Below are positions 55,271-64,000 of a DNA stretch of 64,000 nt, in pieces. A program made the translations under genes and the position numbers. The notes under the pieces were generated by a model. The model was not told the origin of the DNA, ran no database searches, and saw only the letters and a program-made list of their open reading frames with translations. Origin of the DNA: Kingdonia uniflora (lineage: Eukaryota; Streptophyta; Magnoliopsida; Ranunculales; Circaeasteraceae). The number at the start of each line of letters is the position of its first letter. Position 1 is the first letter of the stretch. The stretch covers positions 186,001 through 250,000 of the forward strand of contig JACGCM010000750.1 in the NCBI GenBank assembly GCA_014058105.1, in the 5' to 3' direction.

Positions 55271-56058
55271 TGTTGTAATAGCCTATTTTCGTGGAGACCG
55301 AAAACAGTGATTTACACCTTTGAAATATAGAATAGTGATTGAGAACCGAAAGTAATTGACACGAGTTTTAGCGTGGAAAACCCTTGAATGGGTAAAAAAC
55401 CACGACCTCTCCTGAGGATTTTTGAAAGAATGGTGTTTATATAGATACTAGCTATTACAAAGAGAAAGAGATTGAATATCTAAGTTTTGGTAAGGATGAC
55501 TTTCTCTAAGAGTTCTGTAGGTGATAATAGTTGTCCCTGATCCTCATCTCCAGGTCTCTTTTTATAGGTCTTATAATATAACCATTGGTTGCATTGATGA
55601 TGAACATTGTAATATCAGGTTTTGATGAGTCTTCATAATGGTCTTTTGTAACGTCTTGATACTTGTTGATATGCAACGGATCTATTAATACTCCTAGCTG
55701 TAGCTTCTGACCGTTGGAGAAGATACGATCTCTTGTGATGTTCGCATATATACGACCTGTTGATAAGTGGAGGAGTATCTTCTGCAGTACGAAGTTACAG
55801 GACGCTTCGATATCTCTGAACTGTTGATGAAGATACGATCTCTAATAGTGTTCGCATGTATTAGAACTGTTGATAGACATTTGAGTATTTTCTGCAGTGC
55901 GATGTTATTGATGCTTCGACATCCCCGAACTGTAGATGGGGAAGTCTGTATTGTGAACTGCTTGCCTTTAACCCTTGGTTAGTTACCAGTGTGCTAACTT
56001 CGAACTATATGAGAACGAATATCGGACTTAGTATGAGGATTGGAAATAAGCCCTCACA
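55271..56058 (-). repeat. 3' LTR of Tat element 2
   Basis: 788 bp from TGTTGTAATAGCC to GCCCTCACA on the + strand, followed by ACTGCCCCCTCTCAGCC, the complement of a purine tract. It contains two units of about 108 bp (from 55718 and 55826), each starting GAAGATACGATCTCT and sharing CTGTTGATA, TTTTCTGCAGT and GCTTCGA. The partner LTR is outside the window. Confidence 0.72.
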
Positions 56059-56351
56059 ACTGCCCCCTCTCAGCCAATAGCAGGAAAAATGTGTGTAGCG
56101 AGTGGTGTTGGTTGAGAAGTCCAGTCGTTTTTAATGTTGTATTGATGGCTTCCTAGGTATCTGGAGGAATAATTGTTTTGACTGTTGGGTCTCCCAAAAA
56201 TGCTGCTTGAGATGTGTGCTTGTGATAAAGACTGTATTGGAAGTTGTGGCATGGAATTAAATGTTGTGACTATAAAAAATGGTAAATAGTTGCTATCACT
56301 GTTCATCCTGGTTGAACCTGTCAGCCGTCTGGATTTGTATAAGTAGTAGCG

Positions 56352-56672
56352 ATGGTGACTACTCGTCGTCAGGCGTATGAGGAGAGAGTTCAAAAGAAGA
56401 TGATGATTATGCAAACCCGTTACTTTGAGAACCAAAGTCTTTCTCTGCCAACTCCAATCTCCGTTCCTCCAACTTTTCATAGGATGTCGTGGGAAGAAGT
56501 AGAGGAGGCAGAGGATGATTATCATCAAATGTGGCGCTTCCACTACATGGTTTTGTTTGCTGCTCATCGTTGGGCCTGCCTGCGGATGCTTACAGAGGAT
56601 GCGGTGGCGACGAAAGACGAGAAGGCGGGGAAGTCGTCTGAGAAGTATTGTCGATATCCTGCGAAGGATTAG
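56352..56672 (+). CDS. Small antisense ORF of Tat element 2
   Basis: An intact 106-codon frame opening MVTTRRQAYEERVQKKM, with an acidic block MSWEEVEEAEDDYHQMW and then FHYMVLFAAHRW. It lies about 300 bp from the 3' LTR, on the strand opposite to pol. The decayed ORF at 15794-16039 of element 1 has the same start (MVKTRA), a matching E-V-E-A...DY block and YSVIL, and the same position next to the 3' LTR. Mostly helical, charged, with no signal peptide or membrane segment. I do not recognise a family; a role in the element or its silencing is open. Confidence 0.55.
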   Translation: MVTTRRQAYEERVQKKMMIMQTRYFENQSLSLPTPISVPPTFHRMSWEEVEEAEDDYHQMWRFHYMVLFAAHRWACLRMLTEDAVATKDEKAGKSSEKYCRYPAKD

Positions 56673-57641
56673 GTGTTGTAATGGTGGAGGAGGTCCTTTG
56701 TCGGCAGTGGAGGTGGGGGTTATGGAGGAGTGGTGGGATTAACTTTGTCCTCTACTTCACTCCAGTTCCACTTCTTGGGCTTTGAGTTTTTCTGTTGGGC
56801 CTGCCATTGTTTCTGCTTAAGTGTTGCATTGTCATGTGCAAGGTAGGTTATTCTTTGTAGAAAAAATAGTTGTAAAACTTGTAATCTTGATTTTCAAACT
56901 GACTGAAGTATTCGTCCTTGTAAATTGTTTGTATTAAATAAATTCAAACTTTATTATCTTGTCTTGTAAGTGCTTGAAGAACTATTGTAGGATACCATAG
57001 AATAATTATCGAATTAGTCACCGATGACATAGGTAAAAAATATGTAGATCGAATTGTTGTTGAGTTGAATGAAGCATATCTGAGCTGTGTAGGTCGTTCT
57101 TATATATTTGTGTCCTTGTTGAGATATAGTATTGTTATGTATGCGGAGATGACGAGGGCATAATATTTTTCGTGCTCTATATAAGTTCTTATTGTTAGAG
57201 CATTGTCATTGTCAACTTGAACACTTGTTATCATCGATGGAACTTGGTCGCAGCCTCTGATTTGTTCGATAAATCGTGTTGGATAAACTTGCTAAAGAGG
57301 ATGTGAGAGTTGCTGGTAAAGAAATCATTCCGTGTGGTGAAGAGAATTATCCGTTCTCTCATTATATGTAAGGTCAGATAATTGATCATAATAAAATGAT
57401 TTGTTTTTGTTGAGGTCGTCTTCTCATCACTTTCTATATTTGTGATAATATAATTGAAGCATGATTTGATACTGATTTTCTGCTTCTGTCAGGCCGAAAA
57501 TGAGGTAAGTGACAGCTGGAAAAAACTGTACTAGGGCTTTGAACTGGCACTCGTGCTATAAATAGTGTAGTAGGATCGTACAACCGCAGAAGGTTGTTAC
57601 TGTACGTAAGTAATCGTGCTACATAATTTGTACCAATCTTC

Positions 57642-60080
57642 TTGGGCAGTGAGTCCTTGTATTTAATGATGGCAGAGGAGAGAGGTAGACGTGATAACAG
57701 AACACGTTACTCTATAAATCATGATGAAGGCCAACGAAAAGACGTGCCTACTAGGAAAGAGGATGCTGACGTGTGTCCCAAAGAGCCACGGTTTCAGAAA
57801 CTGAGTGATAATATAAAAACTCGCCTTTCTCTCTCCCATAGACCACATTCATTTGTAGAGAGGGGAAGGAGCATTTCTAGAGAGAGAAAGTCTTCAAACT
57901 TGGAATAAAGTCCTCCATTGTTGTGTGCTCTTGCTAAGAAGAACAAAGTTTTGCCGTCTGAAGTGCAAGTGGTAACCGGAGTCGACGACTGTTGCTCCAC
58001 TATTACAGGTTAGTATCTCTGCTTCCATCTTTTTTTTTGTGGTAGATAGTGTGTCTGTTGAATGCCATATTAGATTGTAGTGGCTTGCTTGGTAGATTGA
58101 TGACTTGTTGGGTATGACTAAGGGGTAAAGCCTGTTTGATTGCAAAGCACTGAATAGCCTTTTCTTGTATGTGTTAGATGCGTGTCAAAAATTTGAAACC
58201 CAGTTGTAAAATAGTTGTATCCTCCAGTGATGACTCATCGTCGTCTGGTAGGACTATAGATGATGCGGAGGTGAGGGGTACGGTAACTGTTGATATGCCA
58301 GTTGTTGTCCAATTTGGGGTGAATGAGAGATTGGAAGAGGAAGTTGAAGCTGGGGACTTTTTTAACTATCCTGCTGATGCAGCCATAGGGAAGATGTTTT
58401 CTAAATATAAAAAGGATTTAGACGGAAAATGGGGGCATTACGTGATGAATGCGGGGTTAGAATAGAGCATTATCAAGTGCCTTCCCTAGATCAGTGGAAG
58501 AGAAATATGGATATATAAGATGATATAGAAATCTCTTACTATAATGGCGCTGGTGTTGAGGTCGTAGAGGAAGGGTTCCTTTGCTATCTGAACCAGGTTG
58601 TTTATGGTTTGAGTATTCCTTTGATTTTTTTTCCAAAAGGGGGTAATGAATGCTCTAGAGTGCTGCCCTGCTCAATTGAATGGTAATGTTTTCGAGATGA
58701 TGAGGGTCTGCGAAGCCCTTAACAAGAAATGGAGAGGTGGTGATAGTGCAAGACAGTTCGTTGTGGACGATGTCTTGAAGTATTACAAGTTGAAATATAT
58801 GAAAGGTCGGAAGAGCGGGTACTTGTATAGTGATTCGGTGAGGCCGAAATTCTTTGATTTTGAATCTGTTAGGAGACCCTGGTACTACCATCTTGTAATG
58901 GTGAGGGGTAATTGTATGCAAGTGCCCGGGGAACCGGCGCTCGAGATGTTATATAAGAATTTTAGCGAGAGTAAGTGTCTTCGTTCTGTCTGTATTTCAT
59001 CTTTTAACTTGTTGTGAACTGCTAACGTAATATGTTGTTAATTTTGCAGAACCTAATCCAAAAGGTGTTGCTGACACTTCGAGCTTGTTTGACGTCGTAT
59101 CTCGGGAAGGAACCGATCTGAACCAAGTGCTTGGAGAGTTAGGTATCCGCAGAGAGAAGCGACTGAACTCTGTAGTTCTAAAAGTTCAACGAGCTCATCA
59201 AAATCGAGCTATGGCTACTTCTGGTTCTGCTTATGATGACATTATGGAGATTCCTGCCTGTACTGCGGGTACTTCGAGTATCCAACCTCGACGACGTAGA
59301 GGAAAAAAGGCGCTGCCCCTTCCGGAGCAAACAACTCTGGCGCAAATGACGCAAGCGGAGACTGAGGTGGATGCTGCTGTAAATATGGCTCCTCCTCTAA
59401 AGAAGTAGAAATAAGAGTCTGGGAAAGATATCTGAGCTTGTTCAAAGGGGGTCAATCTCAAAGCGGTGGAGCAGAAGGCACTAGACTTGGCTAAGCATGA
59501 TCCCATCCGCCTAGATACTCAAATTCGATCCAGTATCTCACAGGTATGCATGATGTTATCTGATTAAATCTTTTTAAGTAATGATCCGATCTTGTAATAC
59601 TACTTTGCTATATTTGTAGTGCAGCTTTCTGTTGCTTGGAAGTCGGGCGTGGAGGTGTTGAAGGTAGCTGCTGCGGATCGTGCCGAGTATGAGGCCGAGA
59701 AAACATCTTTGGCTGAATAGTTAAAGGAGCGAACTGCGCTATGTGAGCAGTTGCAGATGGAGAAGGCTTTATGGTTGGAGCAGCTAGAGCATGAGAAAAC
59801 TCTGTAGAAGAAACAGTTCGAGATAGAGAGTGCCGTGTTAAAGGAAGAGCTTAGAGCTGAGGGTAAAAAAGCTCTCGACAGTGTGGTGACTGCTCGAAAT
59901 AGTCTGGTTCAAGCATTTTACTTCTGGGGGTTGAAGAGAGAAGATGTCAATCCTGCTATTGCTGGGAAGTATGGTGAAATAATTTTCCCAGAGGAGGATC
60001 CCTCTTCGGTGGCTGAACGACCTCCTGAGCAGACCCCGACTCCTCCAGCGGCAGATGATACGACCCCGGAGGTAGCATGA
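57642..60080 (+). pseudogene. Antisense additional ORF (aORF) of Tat element 2
   Basis: Exon-like blocks on the strand opposite to pol, with plausible introns at 58009-58177, 58971-59049 and 59544-59624 (GT-AG). Block 1 (57670-58008) is Arg-rich (MAEERGRRDNRTRYSINHDE). Block 2 (58178-58970) has FNYPADAAIGKMFSKYKKDL, stops near 58465-58520, then CCPAQLNGNVFEMMRVCEAL and DDVLKYYKLKYMKGRKSGYL. This resembles the gypsy-transposon-type domain (P.QL..N......C..L) of element 1's antisense ORF. The end is coiled coil with a nonsense codon, an EIIFPEEDPSS block and a Pro/Thr-rich tail to TTPEVA at 60080. Frameshifts near 58465 and 58640 and stops show decay. Confidence 0.68.
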
Positions 60081-60238
60081 GCTAATCTTTGATTATGTAG
60101 TTGTAACATAGTTCTAGGATATGTCTGATTGAAGTTGTCTTCTATATTTGTGATAGAACCAGTTTTGCTGAGACTTTGAATTTTTTGCGGTTACTGTTGA
60201 TATATGTTATTTTGATGGTGAATGTATAATTTGCATGT

Positions 60239-61370
60239 AGGAGGTAGTTTGTTTGAGGGAGAAAGTGATCGAGATGGAGAAGACCTTGAGTCGAGCAAGG
60301 GATTCCATCAATCGTACTCAACAGGTACACAATAAACTTGAATATGAGAGATGTCTTCATAAGTTAAACTTTGATAACACCTTTAAGGAGTTATTCGAGC
60401 TTAAATGTAGATATGGGACGATAAAAATTGAGAGGGATGAGGTTTTGCGAAAAGAGAGTGATAGATTTGTCTTACTCCAAAAATCCCTTAAGGATAAGCG
60501 GTTTGTAGATGAGAGTGATAAGTTAGAGTGTCAAAGGTCATTATTGTCTTTGATGCTTTATTTTGAGGCCGAAGTTGATATTGATCGGGGCTTGAAGGAA
60601 GCCTATTTAGAACTATTAACTGAGATAGGCATAGTACCGGACCCAGCTCGAGTGAAATTCTTGGCGCAAGAAGCGCGTAATTGCTATAGTGTAGAGGCGC
60701 AAAGATGCTCAGCTTGGGATGGAGTATCCATTGCCTGATGAGCTTGACTTTTGTAGGGGCAAAAAGCAATGGGGATCCTTTTCTTCAACATAAAGAAGGA
60801 AGATAAAAGGATCCAGGCACAATTAGAAATCGATCTGAGGCATGCTTGTGACGAACTGGAGCGATGTAAGGGTCATAATGCATGTCTGGAGAGGGAAAAG
60901 GTGGAGTGTAATAAGTTGTTGTAGAGTTCGGATAAGAGAGTGACATTGTTAGAAGCGCGTTTACTAGATGCGCAAAAACATTTGTAAATGTCCAAATCAC
61001 GCTTGAAGAAGTATCTTACTCCAAAGCGGGGATAACGTGCTAGTAACACGGATCACGAACGTCAGATAGCCGATGTGATCGCGTTTTATGGAGGCGATCT
61101 CGAGAAAGTAGAAAATGAATTTAGACGTTATATCTCGAGCTGTGGTAAAGATGTTGAAGTTGAGAATGATAAGGTTGAAAATATGTGGTTTGCAAAAGGA
61201 AATGAGGGTGGAGGAGCTTCAACCTCACAATTGTGAGCTGAAGAGTATGAGGAGGAGGAGGTCGAAGATCTGTTACCTCACGCACGACATAAGACCCATC
61301 CGCAAGAGGTCGTAATCTTCAATGAACCTTTACAAGTAGATGCGAGTAGTGGTAGGGTTCAATCATAAGT
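60239..61370 (+). pseudogene. Antisense coiled-coil block A of Tat element 2
   Basis: After an acceptor-like TTTGCATGTAG the frame reads LREKVIEMEKTLSRARDSIN and continues as charged heptad-like sequence to about 60738, then in other frames (LEIDLRHACDELERCKGHNA, near 60830-60890) to an acidic tail EEYEEEEVEDLLPHARHK (near 61235-61290). It contains the block ELLTEIGIVPDP (60610-60650). Stops and frame changes occur at 60738, 60923 and 60986. No enzymatic motif. It is probably a late part of the antisense ORF set. Confidence 0.55.
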
Positions 61371-61522
61371 CAACTAAATTGTGGCATATGATTGTTCTAT
61401 GCATAATGTAGTTGATTCGTGTATCATAACTTGATGTTGTAATAAATGTTGTTGAATGATATGTCCTGTTGGAATGAATATCTGTTGATAGATGTATTTT
61501 CGTTTGTAATATGTTCTTCTAG

Positions 61523-62659
61523 GCTGAAGAGAATGTACAGGACGGACTGGCTGTCTTATCCGCATCAAATAAGGAACTGTCTGCAAAGTTGCAACAATGT
61601 TCGTTGGCGGTTGAAAATACGACTTAGTTAAATTCGAAGCTGGAATCTGATATGTTGGAACTGCAGAGTCGGTTAAATGCTGTGACTGTAGAGTTGTCAT
61701 GTAAGGATGCAAAGATATTGACTGCTAATAATGAAGCCAAACTGTGGAAAAAATCTCTGAAGAAGAAAAAGTTGGAGACCATGGCTGCGAATCAACAAGT
61801 ACTTGATCTGTTAAGTACGATTGAAAAGCAGAAGAACGATCTATTGTACCATCAGTCGGTGGTAACAAATAATACTGATCTCTTAAAGAAGCAAGATGCT
61901 GAAATCCGCCATATGCGAGAGCGTCTGAAAAAGCTGAACTGGGATTTGTGTGAGGCTCGTAATTCATACCAGAGAAAAATTGACCATGCCAAAAATCGCG
62001 TGAAAGCATGTTCCAAAAGAGATCGAAAGCTGAATGAAACCATCAATAAGTGTAACACACGGATCACCGATCTAGAGCGGGAAAAACAATCCTTAGCACT
62101 GGAGTGTCTTCAAGGTAATACGGTTTATGAGGAGCTCCATCTAAAGTGTGAGGAGTTGCAAAGGTTGGTGAATGCAGCAGACAACGAGAGAAAGCATTCT
62201 AAGGAGGTGGATGAGAAGTTGCAACGTTTGAAGTAGGAGATGAAGCATAGTGTGCAGATAACGAAGCAATATAGGGGTTCGTTGTTGCAGGAGAAGAAGT
62301 CTCTGGTAGATCGATGTAAGGATCTTGACAACGAGCTAAACAAGGTGAAGGCCAAGTTTTGTGAAGCTACGTTATTGACTGCAGATAATGTTACGTTGCG
62401 CGCTATGGCTATGTTGCATGCTGATATAGAAAAATTTCGAACAGAGCGTGATTCGATCTTGGCTGCTTCAACTGAATACGCCATGGAGTATGATATGCAG
62501 CTAGCGCGGTTATCTTATATAGATAATCTGATGCCGAGAGTTATGGAATTGCTGAATGCACCTTCTACTGTAGTTGATGCGGCTATACCTTTCCCTGCCT
62601 TACTTTCATCTGGGCCTAGGGAAAGTTCTAATGTTGTACGCCCGAAGCGTGAAAGGTAG
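61523..62659 (+). pseudogene. Antisense coiled-coil block B of Tat element 2
   Basis: It starts after an acceptor-like TGTTCTTCTAG at 61522 with AEENVQDGLAVLSASNKELS. One stop near 61625 precedes a 194-codon stretch (61652-62236) that is almost pure heptad coiled coil (LELQSRLNAVTVELSCKDAK, LEREKQSLALE). A stop at 62234 separates it from a last segment ending NVVRPKRER at 62659. Only two nonsense codons in about 380 codons is much less decay than in the pol remnants. It may be a captured coiled-coil gene piece or a normal part of the antisense ORF. Confidence 0.6.
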
Positions 62660-62764
62660 TTTCATTGTTTTTATTGTAATGAGACAGAGTGCAAATATGT
62701 CTTTGCTGTAGAAAAAATGTCAAAAGTTTAGTAGAAAATGTTTTTGTTTTGTAATCTCTTTGTA

Positions 62765-63580
62765 TGGTCTAATTGGGTAAACCAATAAGCGACAATGTAG
62801 AGATATGATTGCAGCGGTGTTGTATTCTCTTGTACATAGGTCGAATTGAGCAAGTCAATAAGTAACCGTAAAAATAGTTATAAAATGTTTGAAGAGCTGA
62901 ATAATGCGTCTCTACGAGATCGAATCGATTGAATCAATAAGCGGCCTTTGAAGAGCAAGTATATTTGAAAATTGATGTTGTAGGTCTTAGTCATAGGTCG
63001 AATTGAGGGTATCAATAAGCGACCGTACTGAGACATCTTGAATAATGAATAGCTGCATGATGCATCTCTTCCAGATCGAATTGATTGCCTCAGTGAGCGA
63101 CCCTTTGAGAGCGAGTTTATTTGAACAACTATGGTGTAGGTCTCGGTCAAAGATTGAATTGAGCGTATCAATAAGCGACCGTACTGAGACATCTTTGAAT
63201 ATTGAATAGTTGTATGGCACATCTCTGGCAGATCGAATTGATTGTCTCAATAAGCGACCTTATGAGAGAGATTTTATTTGAACAACTATGATGTAGGTCT
63301 CAGTCATAGGTCGAATTAAGCGTATCAATAAGCGACCGTACTGAGACATCTTGAATATTAAATAGCTGCATGGCGCATCTCTGCCAGATCGAATTGATTG
63401 TCTCAATAAGCGGCCCTCCGAGAGTGAGTTTATTTGAACAACTATGTTGCAGGTCTCTGTCACAGGTCGAATTGAGCGTATCAATAAGCGACCATACTGG
63501 GACATCTTTCAATATTGAATAGCTGTATGGCGCACCTCTGCCAGATTGAATTGATTATCTCAATAAGCGAATTTATTTGA
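62765..63580. repeat. 78-bp monomer / 156-bp dimer tandem array
   Basis: Units with TCGAATTGAG occur at 62841, 62998, 63154 (T/C variant), 63311 and 63467, a spacing of 156-157 bp. Exactly half-way (for example 63389, 78 bp from both neighbours) lies the variant TCGAATTGATTG. Both halves carry TCAATAAGCG(A/G)CC. So about ten 78-bp monomers form an AB higher-order repeat. It lies between the antisense ORFs and the pol end. Confidence 0.93.
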
Positions 63581-63702
63581 ACAGCTATGATGTAGTTATT
63601 CTCTGGGATAAACGGAGATAATAGAAATGCTTGAATTGAGTAGACTTACAAGATGATGCAGAAAAAGTACTTTATTGCATAATATCGAATATTACAACAT
63701 GT

Positions 63703-64000
63703 TTATCTTCGATACAGCTTTAATCGGCGGGTATTCCATGGGTTCAGTATAGGTACACCATCATATGTACTGAGATCGTAGGATCCTAAACTACTTGTGC
63801 CAGTTACGATAAAAGGACCTTCCCAATTGTCTGCTAGGTATTTTGTGATGTTGTGGGATTTCTCAGAAAATGAGGTCTTTGACTTTGGATTCTCTGTGAC
63901 GAACTCGTTTGTTATAGGATCGAGATAAAGCGAGCTGATATCTTCCAAGATTAACAAGGGCTCTATCACTTGTTTCTTCGATCAGATTCAGATTGTATGT
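63703..64000 (-). pseudogene. 3' end of pol (integrase C-terminus) of Tat element 2
   Basis: On the - strand the right edge reads LNLIEETSDRALVNLGRYQL, the conserved stretch of Tat integrases (LIEE.R..A..N...YQ..). A frame change near 63860 is followed by LADNWEGPFIVTGT, SYDLSTYDGVPI and NPWNTRRLKLYRR, then a stop at 63703. This matches the W.GP(Y/F) module and the PWN..HL..YY terminus of plant gypsy polyproteins. The rest of pol lies beyond the window. Confidence 0.88.

Larger units (their letters stand above)
55271..64000 (-). mobile_element. Tat-lineage Ty3/gypsy element 2 (3' part)
   Basis: Oriented on the - strand and leaving the window at the right. From its 3' end inward: 3' LTR (55271-56058), purine tract, a + strand small ORF (56352-56672), a + strand spliced ORF (about 57670-60080), a + strand coiled-coil region (60239-62659), a tandem array (62765-63580) and the 3' end of pol (63703-64000, -). 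This order (pol, repeats, antisense ORFs, 3' LTR) matches element 1 and fits Tat-lineage elements. Confidence 0.82.

Noticed and set aside
62765..63580. CRISPR-like array
   Set aside because: Units are contiguous 78-bp monomers with no unique spacers, in a plant retroelement. It is a tandem array.

Overview
The window is nuclear DNA of a flowering plant, most likely a eudicot. It shows GT-AG introns, a plastid-type alpha/beta-hydrolase gene, a cytosolic chaperonin subunit, and a dense population of plant transposable elements (Tat-lineage Ty3/gypsy, Ty1/copia, L1-type LINEs, tRNA-derived SINEs, hAT, Harbinger-like and Mutator-like MITEs). The species cannot be fixed from sequence alone. Only two host genes can be supported. 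There are no bacterial-type operons, no CRISPR array and no rRNA or tRNA gene.

Layout. 1-3180: a LINE tail split by a solo-LTR-like insertion of about 2.5 kb. 3181-4540: no gene seen. 4540-16919: a decayed SINE, then a nearly complete but broken Tat-type Ty3/gypsy element on the + strand. Its LTRs, primer-binding site, gag, protease, RT, two RNase H domains and integrase are all visible, and an antisense ORF cassette lies between pol and the 3' LTR. 17640-20640: a gag-only remnant of another retroelement on the - strand, cut by a 392-bp hAT-type MITE. 20809-50464: a plastid-targeted alpha/beta-hydrolase-fold gene of 11 coding exons (378 codons) spread over 29.7 kb. Six of its ten introns are 70-561 bp; the other four (5.0-8.9 kb) are packed with transposons. 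51.3-53.0 kb: intergenic, with a young-looking SINE. 53072-54676 (-): a complete, uninterrupted CCT4 (TCP-1 delta) coding sequence. 55271-64000: the 3' half of a second Tat element on the - strand, running off the window. It carries an antisense spliced coiled-coil ORF cassette and a 78/156-bp tandem array.

How the parts relate. The two host genes look intact and are unrelated in function: one is a plastid hydrolase-fold protein that lacks the usual nucleophile, the other a subunit of the cytosolic TRiC/CCT folding chamber. Everything else is mobile DNA at different stages of decay, and several insertions can be ordered in time: a hAT inside a copia inside intron 1; a TRIM-like LTR inside a SINE inside intron 6; an LTR element inside a long inverted repeat, followed by a 405-bp tandem duplication across its edge.

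The most interesting shared structure is the antisense cassette in both Tat elements: a short ORF beginning MV-K/T-TR beside the 3' LTR, then a larger intron-containing ORF with a gypsy-transposon-type domain and coiled coil. It lies in the same order and orientation in two elements that otherwise differ strongly.
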